NCBI GenBank assembly: GCA_002747455.1
Contig: PDPG01000047.1
Location: 1-64,000, forward strand
Source: Pseudomonadota bacterium
GTDB lineage: Bacteria > Pseudomonadota > Gammaproteobacteria > Thiotrichales > Thiotrichaceae
DNA: 64,000 nt
Direction of reading: 5' to 3'
The notes beneath the pieces are model-generated. The model did not search any database. It had not been told where the DNA came from and saw nothing but the letters and a program-made list of their open reading frames with translations. Every line of letters starts with the position of its first letter. Position 1 is the first letter of the stretch. This document shows, piece by piece, positions 9,674 through 19,523 of this stretch. Made by a program: the position numbers and the translations under genes.

Positions 9674-12139
9674 CTACCCCGCATGTTCCTGAAATAGCAC
9701 CGCTGGAGCCACATTAAGTAGTGGGCGAAGATTCAAATACCCGGCAATCCCCACCAGCAAGGCTCCTGCTACGGTTCCGATCAAAATCAGCAGCAGATTA
9801 ATACTCGGCTCCAGATCAAATAAGACATAGGCTGCAATATTACTGGCAATAACGGCAAAGGCGCCCGCTAAAAATCCAGCAATCGCACCGACCAATACAA
9901 ACTCGGTCAGAATGCTTCTGCGTAGTTGTTGACGATTGGCTCCAATGGTTTTAAGAATCGCCAGCTCTTTACGGCGCTCTGCTTTTTGTGATTGCAATGC
10001 CGCAAATAACACCACGATCCCCGCGAGTAGGGTAAAGACAAAAATTGCCTGTACCGCAAAGGCCGCCTTTGCAATTAATTCCCTGACTTGCTCCATAATG
10101 GCGCTGATGTTAATGGTGCTAACGCTAGGGTGCTGCCGGATGAGTTCGGGGATCAGGCGACGGTTTTCAGGCGGTACAAAGATGCTGGTAATCCATGTTT
10201 GAGGTAACTGATCCATCGAGTTGGGTGGAGCCAATACAAAGAAATTCGGCGTTAAATTGTCCCAGTTGACCTTCCTGACACTGGAAATGGTTTCAGTGAA
10301 TTTTTGTCCACCAATATCAAAAGTCATGGTGTCGCCAAGCGAGAGTGAGAAACGTTGCATGATACCTTCCTCGACAGAAAAGCCACTGGAAGCCTCTGGT
10401 TTAAACCACTCGCCTTCCAGCAGGGTATTGGCTTCGGGTAATGTGTCGGTGGAGGATAGATTAAACTCACGTTGTAATAGGCGCTGATCGCGGAGAGACT
10501 CATAATCATCCGGCACGACGGGGCGGCCTTTCATCGTAACCAAGCGGCCACGCACTATCGGATACATTTGCGGATTGATCTGGTGGCTATTCAGATAGCT
10601 GCGAAGCCTGTCAACTTCATCTGGCTGGATATTGATCAAGAAATTGTTAGGCGCATCCTCTGGAATGCTACTCTGCCAGCGATCCAGTAGGTCGGTACGC
10701 AGTGTTGTAAGGAGTAGCAAGCTGAACAAGCCAATGCCAAAAACAACGACCAACAGAACGGGGCGCTGGCCTGCATTAACCAGTACACGAGCGGCATATT
10801 GATGTGTCCGACTGATTTTTTTTAACTGTGCAAGCAGCAGTGTTGATACTAGCCAAAATACTAAAATAGCGCCTAACGTGCCTAAAAATAAGAAGGCACT
10901 GAGTTTTAGGTCACGGGTTTGCATCCACATTAGGGCGAAAATTCCCGTCATAATAGTGGCAACAAGTAGTTTCCAGCGGTTGCCATGAGCTTGTGGCTGG
11001 TTTTGGAAAATTTGCACGGGTAAGGTATTTACCAGTTGCAATAGTTGCGGTGATGAAAAGCTCAACACCATAATCCATGAAGTAAGCAGGCCAATGATGA
11101 CTGGCATAAATGAGGGTGCGGGTAGTGTTTGTCCGATGACGTCGCGGAGCGCATAGGCGATTCCGTGCTGGATAAAGTAGCCCAGCACTGCGCCCAATAA
11201 GGCGGCAACGGTTGAGGCTAATAGTAGCTGGCTCAGATAACGCAATAAAATACGCCTGCGTGATGCTCCCATCGTTTTCAGTACCGCTACCGGATGTGTT
11301 TCATGGCGGCTAAAACTGTAACTGGTTAAAGCAATGGCGGCACCGGCCAGAATGACGCTCAACAGCGCGGCGGTATTCAAAAAGCGTTGTGCGCGACTTA
11401 GTGCTGTTTTCACCGAGGGCAAGCCATCGTTTAGTGTCTCAATGCGTTCACCGGTTTTAAGTTGTGGTGTTAGCCACTCTCGCATGGCGTTGATTTGTGC
11501 ATCACTACCCGCAAATAAATAATTAAACTGTGCTCGGCTGCCAGGGGTTAAGAGTCCCGTGGTGGGCAGATCAGCCAAGGGCATGAGCACCTTGGGTGAA
11601 AATTGAAAAACATTGCTGCTTTGATCCGGTGTTTTCATCAACACCTTACTCAGATTAAACAGGCTGCGGCCAATGCGTACCTCAGATTGGGGGGCGATAT
11701 TTAAGCTAGTCAGTAATTGAGCATCTGCCCAGACCTGCCCAGATGTCAGATTGCTTACGGAGTCTAATTCACCCAAGGCATCCAGTCGTGTACTGGTTTC
11801 AATTGCACCACGCAGGGGGTATTGCTCACTGACAGCCTGAATATCGGATAATTGCAGCTCATCACCCACTGATACCATGCTCCTAAAGCGAATCATTTCA
11901 GCGCGTTGAAGGCCGAATTGTGCTGCTTGTGTGAGGTAATTCTTATTTAGCGGGCGGGAGGAGCGAACAATCATATCAGCACCCAATAACTGGGTGGCCT
12001 GTTGTGTCATGGAGCGATCGGTGCGGTCAGTAAAAAAATTAACTGAAGTGACCGCAGTGACGGACACCAGCAATGCCAGAAATAACAAGCGCATTTCCGC
12101 AATGCGCCAAGCTTGTCGCCAAAGATTCATCAAGTTCAT
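9674..12139 (-). CDS. ybbP: ABC transporter permease, FtsX/MacB type (YbbP-like)
   Basis: Inner-membrane permease of 821 residues with the double FtsX architecture of E. coli YbbP: an N-terminal TM, a large periplasmic region, a central TM block (ALTSYSFSRHETHPVAVLKTMGASRRR), a second periplasmic region and a C-terminal FtsX block (ERRKELAILKTIGANRQQ) with several TMs. The start at 12139 ([12 protein letters not shown]) is chosen because its ATG overlaps the TGA of the ATPase gene (ATGA), implying translational coupling. The family acts in lipid or hydrophobic-molecule handling at the envelope, and the pairing with tesA is conserved in Enterobacteria. The substrate is not known. Confidence 0.9.
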   Translation of the reverse strand: MNLMNLWRQAWRIAEMRLLFLALLVSVTAVTSVNFFTDRTDRSMTQQATQLLGADMIVRSSRPLNKNYLTQAAQFGLQRAEMIRFRSMVSVGDELQLSDIQAVSEQYPLRGAIETSTRLDALGELDSVSNLTSGQVWADAQLLTSLNIAPQSEVRIGRSLFNLSKVLMKTPDQSSNVFQFSPKVLMPLADLPTTGLLTPGSRAQFNYLFAGSDAQINAMREWLTPQLKTGERIETLNDGLPSVKTALSRAQRFLNTAALLSVILAGAAIALTSYSFSRHETHPVAVLKTMGASRRRILLRYLSQLLLASTVAALLGAVLGYFIQHGIAYALRDVIGQTLPAPSFMPVIIGLLTSWIMVLSFSSPQLLQLVNTLPVQIFQNQPQAHGNRWKLLVATIMTGIFALMWMQTRDLKLSAFLFLGTLGAILVFWLVSTLLLAQLKKISRTHQYAARVLVNAGQRPVLLVVVFGIGLFSLLLLTTLRTDLLDRWQSSIPEDAPNNFLINIQPDEVDRLRSYLNSHQINPQMYPIVRGRLVTMKGRPVVPDDYESLRDQRLLQREFNLSSTDTLPEANTLLEGEWFKPEASSGFSVEEGIMQRFSLSLGDTMTFDIGGQKFTETISSVRKVNWDNLTPNFFVLAPPNSMDQLPQTWITSIFVPPENRRLIPELIRQHPSVSTINISAIMEQVRELIAKAAFAVQAIFVFTLLAGIVVLFAALQSQKAERRKELAILKTIGANRQQLRRSILTEFVLVGAIAGFLAGAFAVIASNIAAYVLFDLEPSINLLLILIGTVAGALLVGIAGYLNLRPLLNVAPAVLFQEHAG

Positions 12140-12831
12140 GCCATTGTCACCAATTTGCCATCGACAATGCTGTAATGAATCTGGCACTGGCTTGCCAAGG
12201 CTTCATCATGTGTGACTAACACCAACGTACATTGATTGTCTTGTTGCAGCTTAAAGAGCAGTTGTTCAATATCGTGGCTGGTGGCCTGATCAAGATTACC
12301 GGTTGGCTCGTCAGCAAATAGCACTTTTGGACGACTGACAAAGGCGCGGGCCAGAGCAATGCGCTGCTGCTCACCGCCGGATAATTGGGTTGGCAGGTGC
12401 GAGGCACGATTACTTAGCCCGACCTGCTCCAGTGCTTCCAGTGCCGCTTTGCGTGGGTTATCAAGGGATGATTCCAGCTCCAACGGCAAGAGGATATTTT
12501 CTAACGCACTTAAATTATTCATTAGGTGAAACGATTGAAACACAAAGCCAACCCGACCAAGGCGTAGTGCTGCACGTTGGTCTTCATCTAAATGTGTCAT
12601 GGATTGCCCCAGTAACTTTACATCTCCACTGGTCGCTGCATCCAGTCCTGCCAGTAAGCCCAGCAAGGTAGTTTTCCCAGAGCCGGATGCGCCGGTGATC
12701 GCCACCGAGCTGCCTTGTGGTATCTGTAGCGTGATATTATCAAGGATGGATAATGACTGATTATTTTTTAGCGGGATTTTTTTGCCCAGTTCAATGGTCT
12801 CAAGGGCGTAGCGGGTCGTTTTATCTAACAT
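12136..12831 (-). CDS. ybbA: ABC transporter ATP-binding protein (YbbA/LolD type)
   Basis: Cytoplasmic ATPase of 231 residues that powers the YbbP-like permease. Visible motifs are Walker [10 protein letters not shown] (about residue 41), the Q-loop in FVFQSFHLM, signature [14 protein letters not shown], Walker [13 protein letters not shown] and the H-loop in LVLVTHDEA. The DEPTGNLD form is typical of the LolD/MacB/FtsE clade. Its start codon is only 17 bases from the divergent tesA start, so each promoter must lie within or behind the other gene. It overlaps the permease gene by four bases. Confidence 0.94.
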   Translation of the reverse strand: MLDKTTRYALETIELGKKIPLKNNQSLSILDNITLQIPQGSSVAITGASGSGKTTLLGLLAGLDAATSGDVKLLGQSMTHLDEDQRAALRLGRVGFVFQSFHLMNNLSALENILLPLELESSLDNPRKAALEALEQVGLSNRASHLPTQLSGGEQQRIALARAFVSRPKVLFADEPTGNLDQATSHDIEQLLFKLQQDNQCTLVLVTHDEALASQCQIHYSIVDGKLVTMA

Positions 12832-12848
12832 CGGATTAGGACTTTTTT

Positions 12849-13550
12849 ATGAGAGTAACCCAGCCAGTATACGTTTTCATTTGTTTGCTTGCAGTGACGC
12901 TAATATTAAATTCTGGAGAGATTTTGGCTGATCAGCCGGATACCACGGAAAGGGAAGGCAAACCGACAGTTTTAATATGGGGTGACAGCCTGAGTGCTGC
13001 TTATGGTATTCCGGTTGAAAGTGGCTGGGTTAGTCTGTTACAGGCCAAATATCAAGATGAATTGAGTATCGTGAATGGCAGCATCAGTGGCGAAACTACC
13101 CAAGGCGGGCTGACCCGCTTACCGGACGCGCTCAAACGCCATAACCCTCGACTGCTTGTGCTGGGGTTGGGCGCAAATGATGGCTTGCGAGGTATCAAGC
13201 TTGTCGTGATGCAGGAAAACCTGCAAGCAATGATTGATCTGGCCAGGAAACAGGATATTGCCGTGGTTTTGATTGGGATTCGTATTCCATTGAATTATGG
13301 CTTCGCCTATACCCGTAAATTTGAGCAGGTTTATGTGGACTTGGCAGAGTCCAATAAACTGCCTTTACTACCATTTTTACTGGAGGGTGTCGCGTTAGAT
13401 TATGATCTTATGCAAGCCGATGGTTTGCATCCGACAGCGGCAGCGCAGCCGACAGTTCTAGCGCATGTGATGACAGTGTTAGCGCCAGCCATTTCGGCAA
13501 TACTGGAAAAAGCTAAACCGGCTCCGGTAAGCGTTGACGCAGCAGACTGA
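12849..13550 (+). CDS. tesA: Periplasmic acyl-CoA thioesterase I / lysophospholipase L1 / arylesterase
   Basis: SGNH/GDSL hydrolase of 233 residues. A signal peptide of about 27 residues (cut near ILA-DQP) sends it to the periplasm. The catalytic blocks are all present: GDSLS with Ser47, the oxyanion Gly in [20 protein letters not shown] with the conserved Asn, and the C-terminal DGLHP providing Asp and His. The family hydrolyses acyl thioesters and lysophospholipids. The divergent arrangement with the YbbA/YbbP transporter is the same as in E. coli, which suggests a shared lipid-related role. RBS TAGGA sits upstream of the ATG. The 3' end overlaps the convergent lipB by 38 bases. Confidence 0.94.
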   Translation: MRVTQPVYVFICLLAVTLILNSGEILADQPDTTEREGKPTVLIWGDSLSAAYGIPVESGWVSLLQAKYQDELSIVNGSISGETTQGGLTRLPDALKRHNPRLLVLGLGANDGLRGIKLVVMQENLQAMIDLARKQDIAVVLIGIRIPLNYGFAYTRKFEQVYVDLAESNKLPLLPFLLEGVALDYDLMQADGLHPTAAAQPTVLAHVMTVLAPAISAILEKAKPAPVSVDAAD

Positions 13551-14142
13551 CCAGCTCACCGGCGAGTTCACCGAGTGGCTGATTAATACCCAAATCCTTA
13601 CACTGAGTAACTTCAAGTCCTTGGTAGCCGCAAGGATTGATTCGCTGGAAGGGTGTCATGTCCATATCGACATTGAGGCTCAGGCCGTGGCTGGTGCAGC
13701 CTCGTGACACCCTCAAACCCAGAGCGGCAATCTTCTTGCCATCGACGTAGACACCGGGTGCCTTGGGATCACTGTTTGCCTGAACATCGTAACGAGCTAA
13801 CAGAGCGATAATAGTATCTTCAATCAGGCTAACTAGACTGCGAACGCCCAGTTTGCGCCGATGTAAATCCAGCAGCAGGTAGATGACCAACTGACCGGGG
13901 CCGTGGTAAGTGACTTGCCCGCCACGGTCGATATTCACCACAGGAATATCACCGGCATTTAGAATATGCTCCGGCTTGCCGTTGGTGCCTAGAGTGAACA
14001 CAGCAGGATGTTCAAGTACCCAGAGTTCGTCAGGCGTACCCGACTCACGATTTTGGGTGAAGTGTTGCATGGCTTGCCAAGTCGTCGTGTAGTCGCTTAG
14101 GCCAAGTTGCCGGATAATAAGAGTATCTTTCAGATCGCCCAC
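13513..14142 (-). CDS. lipB: Octanoyl-[ACP]:protein N-octanoyltransferase
   Basis: Transfers octanoyl groups from acyl-carrier protein to the lipoyl domains of 2-oxoacid dehydrogenases and GcvH, the first step of lipoate synthesis. The 209-residue length is standard. The signature [14 protein letters not shown] is followed by [12 protein letters not shown] and the catalytic Cys in RINPCGYQG, with the conserved Lys in DGKKIAALG. It begins inside the last codons of the DUF493 gene (13-base overlap), as in the E. coli ybeD-lipB pair. lipA, which normally follows, is not here: the next gene is the convergent tesA, overlapping its 3' end. Confidence 0.96.
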   Translation of the reverse strand: MGDLKDTLIIRQLGLSDYTTTWQAMQHFTQNRESGTPDELWVLEHPAVFTLGTNGKPEHILNAGDIPVVNIDRGGQVTYHGPGQLVIYLLLDLHRRKLGVRSLVSLIEDTIIALLARYDVQANSDPKAPGVYVDGKKIAALGLRVSRGCTSHGLSLNVDMDMTPFQRINPCGYQGLEVTQCKDLGINQPLGELAGELVSLLRQRLPEPV

Positions 14143-14399
14143 AGAACGTGTTCGCTGTCGTGCAGATCTTGATAAATTGCGTCCAGATGTGGTTTGTTTT
14201 CCGCATAAACGATCAGGCTCAGGCTGGTGTAAGAGCCATGTTTGCTTTCACGTGCAACTACCCGTGTTGCGTCAAACTTCGGGTCATGGCGACGCCCGAT
14301 GGCGATGACGCATTCCTTAAAGTCTGAATTGGTTTTCCCCATTGCTTTAATCGTAAAGTCGCAGGGAAAGTCGATTAGTGTTTCTTGCTCATTACTCAT
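14130..14399 (-). CDS. ybeD: DUF493 / YbeD family small protein
   Basis: A small cytoplasmic protein of 89 residues with an ACT-like fold in solved family members. The start is placed at [15 protein letters not shown] because this matches family length (about 87-90) and lies four bases after the dacA stop. A longer frame upstream lies inside dacA in another frame and has no support. The conserved [11 protein letters not shown] and the Ser/Thr-Val core ([11 protein letters not shown]) are recognisable. Genomic linkage to lipB is nearly universal in gammaproteobacteria, hence the informal name LipB regulator, but its biochemical role is not established. Confidence 0.92.
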   Translation of the reverse strand: MSNEQETLIDFPCDFTIKAMGKTNSDFKECVIAIGRRHDPKFDATRVVARESKHGSYTSLSLIVYAENKPHLDAIYQDLHDSEHVLWAI

Positions 14400-14403
14400 G
14401 GCG

Positions 14404-15546
14404 TTACTCCGAAAACATCTTCTTGATACTATCGGTAATATTGATCCAGGTGCCGCCCGTATCAACGCTGTCCATTGCAAATAATGGCTTTTTCAGCACA
14501 ACTCGATCCTTATCTTTTATAATCGCCATGCCTACCACGTCACCGCGTTTAACCGGTGCATCAATTGATCTGTCAATTTCCATCAACCCTTTAAGCTGCG
14601 CATAATGCCCCTTGGGGATGGTGACGTAGAAGTCTTCCAGAATACCCGTGGGGACGCTGGATTTTGTGCCTTTCCAGACTCGTGCTTCTGTTAGCACCGA
14701 GTTTTTGTCATAAAGTTTATGCGTTTCATAAAAGCGGAAGCCGTACTCCAGTAGCTGTTGGCTGTCGTTACTGCGTTTTTTATCTGACTCCGCGCCAAGT
14801 ACCACTGAGATCAGGCGCATACTGCCGCGTTGTGCTGAGGCTAACAGACAGTAGCCAGCACTTTCAGTATGTCCGGTTTTGACGCCGTCAACCGTCTTGT
14901 CATGCCACAACAATTTGTTGCGATTATATTGCTTGATGCCGTTGTAGCTGTACTCTTTCTGAGAGTATAGCTTGTAGTGTTCAGGATATTCGCTAATCAG
15001 GGCGCGAGTGAGTGTGACGATGTCTCTGGCGCTCATATAGTGGCGAGGATTAGGCCAGCCGGTGACGTTCACAAAGTTTGTATTGGTCATGCCAAGGCGA
15101 GCCGCTTCTTCGTTCATTTTGTGGACGAAGTTTTCTTCGCTGCCCAGTGTGTGCTCTGCCAGTGCAACAGCGGCATCATTGCCCGACTGGACAATCAAGC
15201 CATTGATCATTCTTTCCAGAGGCACATTTTTTCCTGCTTCCAGGAACATGCGCGAGCCTTCCATTTTCCAGGCTTTTTCACTGACAAGCACCCGATCTTC
15301 CATGCTGATATTGCCCTTCGCAAGCTCCTGATACAGCACATAGGCTGTCATGAGCTTCGTGATACTGGCAGGCTCAATCCGCTTATCCGGGTCTTTAGCA
15401 GCCAGTTCAGTACCACTTAGATAGTCAACCAGTAGATACTGTGAAGCGTCTAGTTTTGGTGGTGAGGGTACAGTATTTGCGGCAAAGGAGGTGTTCAGTA
15501 GGCCTAGGAATAGGCAAAAGAAATACGGAATAATTCGGATAAACAT
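14404..15546 (-). CDS. dacA: D-alanyl-D-alanine carboxypeptidase (PBP5/6 family)
   Basis: Removes the terminal D-Ala from peptidoglycan pentapeptides in the periplasm, regulating cross-linking and cell shape. Residues 1-22 form a signal peptide (cut near SFA-AN). Active-site motifs are SITK (Ser61, Lys64), SGN (121-123) and KTG (223-225). The C-terminal domain extends to about residue 365 and ends in a short amphipathic tail (WINITDSIKKMFSE) of the type that anchors PBP5 to the inner membrane. It lies in the mrdA-rodA-(SPOR)-dacA-ybeD-lipB cluster, all on the minus strand. Confidence 0.97.
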   Translation of the reverse strand: MFIRIIPYFFCLFLGLLNTSFAANTVPSPPKLDASQYLLVDYLSGTELAAKDPDKRIEPASITKLMTAYVLYQELAKGNISMEDRVLVSEKAWKMEGSRMFLEAGKNVPLERMINGLIVQSGNDAAVALAEHTLGSEENFVHKMNEEAARLGMTNTNFVNVTGWPNPRHYMSARDIVTLTRALISEYPEHYKLYSQKEYSYNGIKQYNRNKLLWHDKTVDGVKTGHTESAGYCLLASAQRGSMRLISVVLGAESDKKRSNDSQQLLEYGFRFYETHKLYDKNSVLTEARVWKGTKSSVPTGILEDFYVTIPKGHYAQLKGLMEIDRSIDAPVKRGDVVGMAIIKDKDRVVLKKPLFAMDSVDTGGTWINITDSIKKMFSE

Positions 15547-15734
15547 ACGTGTTTAAGACCTCGAACAACGGTTTAAGGTAGCTCCTGCTGTATTTTCTAC
15601 GCAGTACTTTTTTATTGCACACCGCGAAACCAGACCTTACCGTCTATGGTGCCTTTTTTCCAGCTTTTTGGTGTTTGAAACAGGCGCGCAGCAATCAGCC
15701 TGAGATCATGCGCACCTGCCCAATTTGTGTCAAA

Positions 15735-16208
15735 TTAACTTTCGACAACCTTAAACTGAGAGAGTCCGTCACTGATCAGGTTCTCTTTCACTTTATCAAT
15801 CTGTTCCTGACGTTTGAACGGGCCTAAGCGTACCATGTGTAGACTTTTCCCGGTTTTGGTGACGCGGGATTCCATAGTGGCATTGGGTAAGCCGATGGAG
15901 GATAGTCTTACAAAGGTGTCCATTGCTTGCTCTGAGTCAGGATAAGTACCCACGACCACATAGTAATTCTTGTTGCTATCTAGTGCTCGCTGTCGAGTTG
16001 CCTGCTTTTGTTGTTGGACACGTTTTGCCACTTGTTCAGGTATCGTCAGACTTGGCGGGATGACTAGATCAGACACATCACCACCGGAGTAAGTCTCATC
16101 TTTTTGGCTCCCCAGCTTGGTGACGCTTTTGATGGACTGGCTGATTTGACTACAGCCTGCGAGCACACCCACTGCCACACACAGCACTAGCGCGTTACGA
16201 ATTATCAT
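15735..16208 (-). CDS. SPOR-domain lipoprotein in the position of RlpA
   Basis: A 157-residue lipoprotein. The N-terminus has a hydrophobic signal and lipobox LAGC near residue 19, then a linker. A C-terminal SPOR domain (about 78-155) begins KNYYVVVGTYPDSEQA and contains MVRLGPFKRQEQ. SPOR domains bind denuded glycan at division septa. In most gammaproteobacteria this slot between rodA and dacA holds RlpA, a lytic transglycosylase with a double-psi beta-barrel plus SPOR. Here only the SPOR part and lipobox remain, so no enzymatic activity is expected. It may be a reduced RlpA or an unrelated replacement. Gaps of 136 and 188 bases flank it. Confidence 0.85.
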   Translation of the reverse strand: MIIRNALVLCVAVGVLAGCSQISQSIKSVTKLGSQKDETYSGGDVSDLVIPPSLTIPEQVAKRVQQQKQATRQRALDSNKNYYVVVGTYPDSEQAMDTFVRLSSIGLPNATMESRVTKTGKSLHMVRLGPFKRQEQIDKVKENLISDGLSQFKVVES

Positions 16209-16344
16209 TATTATTATCCCCTGATGTCAGATATTATTGTTGTTATTTGATGCCAAGCCCCGGCGATCACTATTTATACTAACATAAGTCAGTTTTAGGT
16301 TTCGAGAGGCTGGTGTAGCCGAGTAACCCAGTTAAACAGCCCGT

Positions 16345-17460
16345 TTAGTAGTCATCGTAGCCTATCTTTCGTTTCTTTAAGCCCATTAATAGGCCAAATG
16401 CAGCCATTAATGTCACCATTGAAGTCCCACCGTAGCTGATTAATGGTAGTGGTACTCCGACAACCGGTAGTATTCCACTGACCATTCCAGTATTGACCAG
16501 CAGATATACAAAGAAGGTCATACTCAAACTACCACCAAGTAAACGGGAGAAAGTGTCACCACCGCAACTGGCCAGATAGAGGCCGCGCCAGATGATAAAG
16601 ATATATACACTGAGCAGTATTAAGTTTCCAAGCAGTCCAAATTCCTCGCCAAAGATTGCGAAGATAAAATCAGTATGGCGCTCTGGTAAGAAATCGAGGC
16701 GTGACTGATCCCCGTTTAGCCACCCTTTTCCGTAAACGCCTCCGGTGCCAATCGCAATGGTTGACTGGATAATCTGATAACCCGCGCCTAATTTATCGCT
16801 GCCGGGGTCAAGCAGGGTTAATACACGTTGACGCTGGTATTCCTGCATACCAAAAAAGAAGAGCAATGGTGCGGCAACAGAGAGTGCCGCAAAAATAGTT
16901 AATAGCCACTTCCACGCGATACCTGCAAAATAAATCACGAAGAAGCCCGCGCTACCGATCAACAGAGAAGTGCCTAAGTCGGGTTGTTTAGCGATAAGTA
17001 GCATGGGCACCAGTACCAGTATGGCTGCGACCAAATTGTGTTTAAATTTGGGCGGTAATGGCTTGCTTGCGAGATAGCTGGCTACCATCATGGGGACGGC
17101 AAGTTTCATCACCTCTGAAGGCTGAAAGCGAAACGCACCAATTTCCAGCCAACGCTGAGCACCGCCGCCGATAGAGCCCTGAAAAATAACCAAAACCAAC
17201 AGGATAACGCCTCCAGCATAGATCCAAACCGACCATTGGCTCAGAATATGGCTGGGGATTTGTGCCATGACGATCATAACGATGGTGGCAATAATCAGGT
17301 GGATAAAATGCCGTTCCATCATGATGATATTTTCACCACTGGCGCTGTACAGGGTAACGCCGCCTAAGGTCAGTAAAATAGCCAGCGCAACCAATAACAC
17401 CAAGTCAAGCTTGGAGATGACAGCCCAAATGGGCCGGAGAATACCGAGTGAGTTATCCAT
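16345..17460 (-). CDS. rodA: Rod shape-determining peptidoglycan polymerase RodA
   Basis: SEDS-family glycosyltransferase that polymerises lipid II during cell elongation, in the inner membrane together with PBP2. The 371-residue protein has about ten hydrophobic segments. Family hallmarks include KLAVPMMVASYLA after the RWLEIGAFRFQPSE block, GSAGFFVIYFAGI, the FLPERHTDFIFAIFGEEFG loop and the C-terminal PLPLISYGGTSMV. It follows mrdA by 20 bases on the same strand, so the enzyme pair is co-expressed. Confidence 0.97.
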   Translation of the reverse strand: MDNSLGILRPIWAVISKLDLVLLVALAILLTLGGVTLYSASGENIIMMERHFIHLIIATIVMIVMAQIPSHILSQWSVWIYAGGVILLVLVIFQGSIGGGAQRWLEIGAFRFQPSEVMKLAVPMMVASYLASKPLPPKFKHNLVAAILVLVPMLLIAKQPDLGTSLLIGSAGFFVIYFAGIAWKWLLTIFAALSVAAPLLFFFGMQEYQRQRVLTLLDPGSDKLGAGYQIIQSTIAIGTGGVYGKGWLNGDQSRLDFLPERHTDFIFAIFGEEFGLLGNLILLSVYIFIIWRGLYLASCGGDTFSRLLGGSLSMTFFVYLLVNTGMVSGILPVVGVPLPLISYGGTSMVTLMAAFGLLMGLKKRKIGYDDY

Positions 17461-17480
17461 GAGTCGCTGTATCTGTATTG

Positions 17481-19406
17481 TTAAGTATGGTTGGGTTGCT
17501 TTTGAGTATTGCTCTTAGCATTCTTGCTGCCATCCTTTGAGTCGTTTTTTGGTTCGGCTGGTGCTGGCTTTGGCAGTAAATAGGCATCTAATAGTTGTCT
17601 AGCAATGGGGGCTGCAACGGTACTACCGCCACCGCCGTTTTCTACGATTACCGAGACTGCAATTCTTGGGTTTTCCAGTGGTGCGAAGGCGACAAATAAG
17701 GAATGATCGTGGAGTCGTTTTGCTAATTTGGCCGCGTTGTAAGTTTTGTTTTGCGCAATTCCAAAAACCTGAGCTGTTCCCGTTTTTCCTGCGAAGCGAT
17801 ATTGGGCATTTGCACCTGAGCGTTTAGCTGTACCCATTGGCCCATGCACTACATTGACCATGCCCTGAATAACTGCATCCCAATATTTATCATCCGCAAT
17901 GACACTGGGGAGTGACTGTGGATTGACACGCTTTTCCGGCAGATCTCGGGATACTCTCACTGCGCGTAACACATGCGGCACCATGCGCTGGCCACGCATG
18001 GCGATAATGGCGGTTGAGTGTGCAAGTTGCAGTGGACTTGCGGTCCAATATCCCTGACCAATACCAATGTTGACTGTGTCCCCCGGGTACCAGCTTGTTT
18101 TGTGGCGCTTTTTTTTCCATGCTGGCGTAGGCATTAACCCCGATCGCTCGTGTGGCAAGTCAATGCCAGTTTTCTTACCAAAGCCGAACTCGCTCATTGC
18201 CGCAGAGTATTTTTCGATACCCATGCGGTAGGCCAGGTCGTAGAAATACACATCACACGACTGATAAATGGCGCGGTTTAGTGAAATATGTCCGTGTCCT
18301 GTTTTTTTCCAGCAGCGGTAGCGGTGCTTGGTCCCTGGAATTTGGAAGAAGCCGCGACCAAATACTGAGCGCTTAGGCGTGACCACACCCTGATTTAATC
18401 CGACCAATGCCGCCGCAGGCTTAATTGTAGAACCTGGCGGGTATGCACCTTGCAGCGCACGGTTAAATAGCGGACGATCTGGGTTATCCCGTAAGGCATT
18501 GTAATCTTTGTAAGAGATGCCGTTTACAAACAAGTTGGGGTCAAACATTGGCACACTGGCCATCGCCAGAATTTCCCCATTGCGTGGATCTAGTGCAACG
18601 ATTGCACCGCGTTGCCCCTGAAGTAAGGTTTCCGCCTTAATCTGTAGTTCCAGATCAATACTTAAAAACAGATCCTCACCAGAGATTGGAGACTCCTCGG
18701 CCAATGTTCGCTGTGGCTCACTGTGAGCGTCCATTTCCACTTTTTTAAAGCCAGCCTTACCGTGCAGGCGGGACTCATAAAAACGCTCAATACCTGTTTT
18801 TCCAACGTGAGTAGAGCCTTTGTACTCATTTTTACCAAGGCGCTCCAAATCCCGTGTATCAATGCGCCCGACGTAGCCAATGACATGCGAAGCCACTGAG
18901 CCAAAGGGGTAGACTCGCTCGGTGCGGATATTGACTTCAAAGCCCGGAAAGCGAAAGCGGTTCACGGAGAAAATGGCAATTTCTTCCTCAGTGAGTGCAG
19001 ATTTTAGAATGACGGGCTGGAAGCGGGAATTAAGCCGTAGTTGCTGCCTAAACTTATTGATGTCTTTTTGCGAAATGTCGATCATCGTCTGCAAGGTGGC
19101 GATGTCTTCATCCATGTTTTTGGCTTTGTCGCGGGTGACTTCCAGCACATATTCAATTTTGTTGTCTGCCAGAACAATGCCGTTTCGATCGTAAATTTGT
19201 CCCCGAACCGGTGGTGTGGGAATGCGCTTTTGGTAGTTCTCCTGTGAAAGCTGGGTTAGATGCTCATGGTTAGTAATTTGTAGATAAAATAATCGGATAC
19301 CAATGATTGAAAGCAGTAATGAAACGACAACAGCGGCGACAATAGCGCGGGAGCGAAAGAGGGTCTGCTCCTCTTTTTCATCTTTTAGTATTTTTTCTTC
19401 TGACAT
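17481..19406 (-). CDS. mrdA: Penicillin-binding protein 2, elongation transpeptidase
   Basis: Class B PBP that cross-links peptidoglycan in the elongasome with RodA. The 641-residue protein has a cytoplasmic tail, one TM at about 21-42, a pedestal domain with PPVRGQIYDRNG, and a transpeptidase domain with STIK (Ser326, Lys329), SCD (383-385) and KTGTAQ (541-546). The C-terminal tail is Lys/Asn/Gln-rich and probably disordered. No mreBCD genes are adjacent, so the locus follows the separate mrd cluster plan. A 117-base gap containing the ppa terminator lies upstream. Confidence 0.97.
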   Translation of the reverse strand: MSEEKILKDEKEEQTLFRSRAIVAAVVVSLLLSIIGIRLFYLQITNHEHLTQLSQENYQKRIPTPPVRGQIYDRNGIVLADNKIEYVLEVTRDKAKNMDEDIATLQTMIDISQKDINKFRQQLRLNSRFQPVILKSALTEEEIAIFSVNRFRFPGFEVNIRTERVYPFGSVASHVIGYVGRIDTRDLERLGKNEYKGSTHVGKTGIERFYESRLHGKAGFKKVEMDAHSEPQRTLAEESPISGEDLFLSIDLELQIKAETLLQGQRGAIVALDPRNGEILAMASVPMFDPNLFVNGISYKDYNALRDNPDRPLFNRALQGAYPPGSTIKPAAALVGLNQGVVTPKRSVFGRGFFQIPGTKHRYRCWKKTGHGHISLNRAIYQSCDVYFYDLAYRMGIEKYSAAMSEFGFGKKTGIDLPHERSGLMPTPAWKKKRHKTSWYPGDTVNIGIGQGYWTASPLQLAHSTAIIAMRGQRMVPHVLRAVRVSRDLPEKRVNPQSLPSVIADDKYWDAVIQGMVNVVHGPMGTAKRSGANAQYRFAGKTGTAQVFGIAQNKTYNAAKLAKRLHDHSLFVAFAPLENPRIAVSVIVENGGGGSTVAAPIARQLLDAYLLPKPAPAEPKNDSKDGSKNAKSNTQKQPNHT

Positions 19407-19438
19407 TTCAGATGTGGTAATTTTTAGAATTCAGGATA

Positions 19439-19474
19439 CAAAAAACGGACTGCACTAAGTTAGCACAGTCCGTT
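19439..19474 (-). terminator. Rho-independent terminator of ppa
   Basis: On the minus strand AACGGACTG pairs with CAGTCCGTT around a 13-base loop and is followed by a run of T (A run on plus at 19439-19445). It is located 50 bases after the ppa stop and just upstream of mrdA, so it insulates the two. Confidence 0.85.
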
Positions 19475-19523
19475 CTTGATTGTTATCGCTATTAGGAGAT
19501 TCCTAATGCGCTAGGGTGGCATC

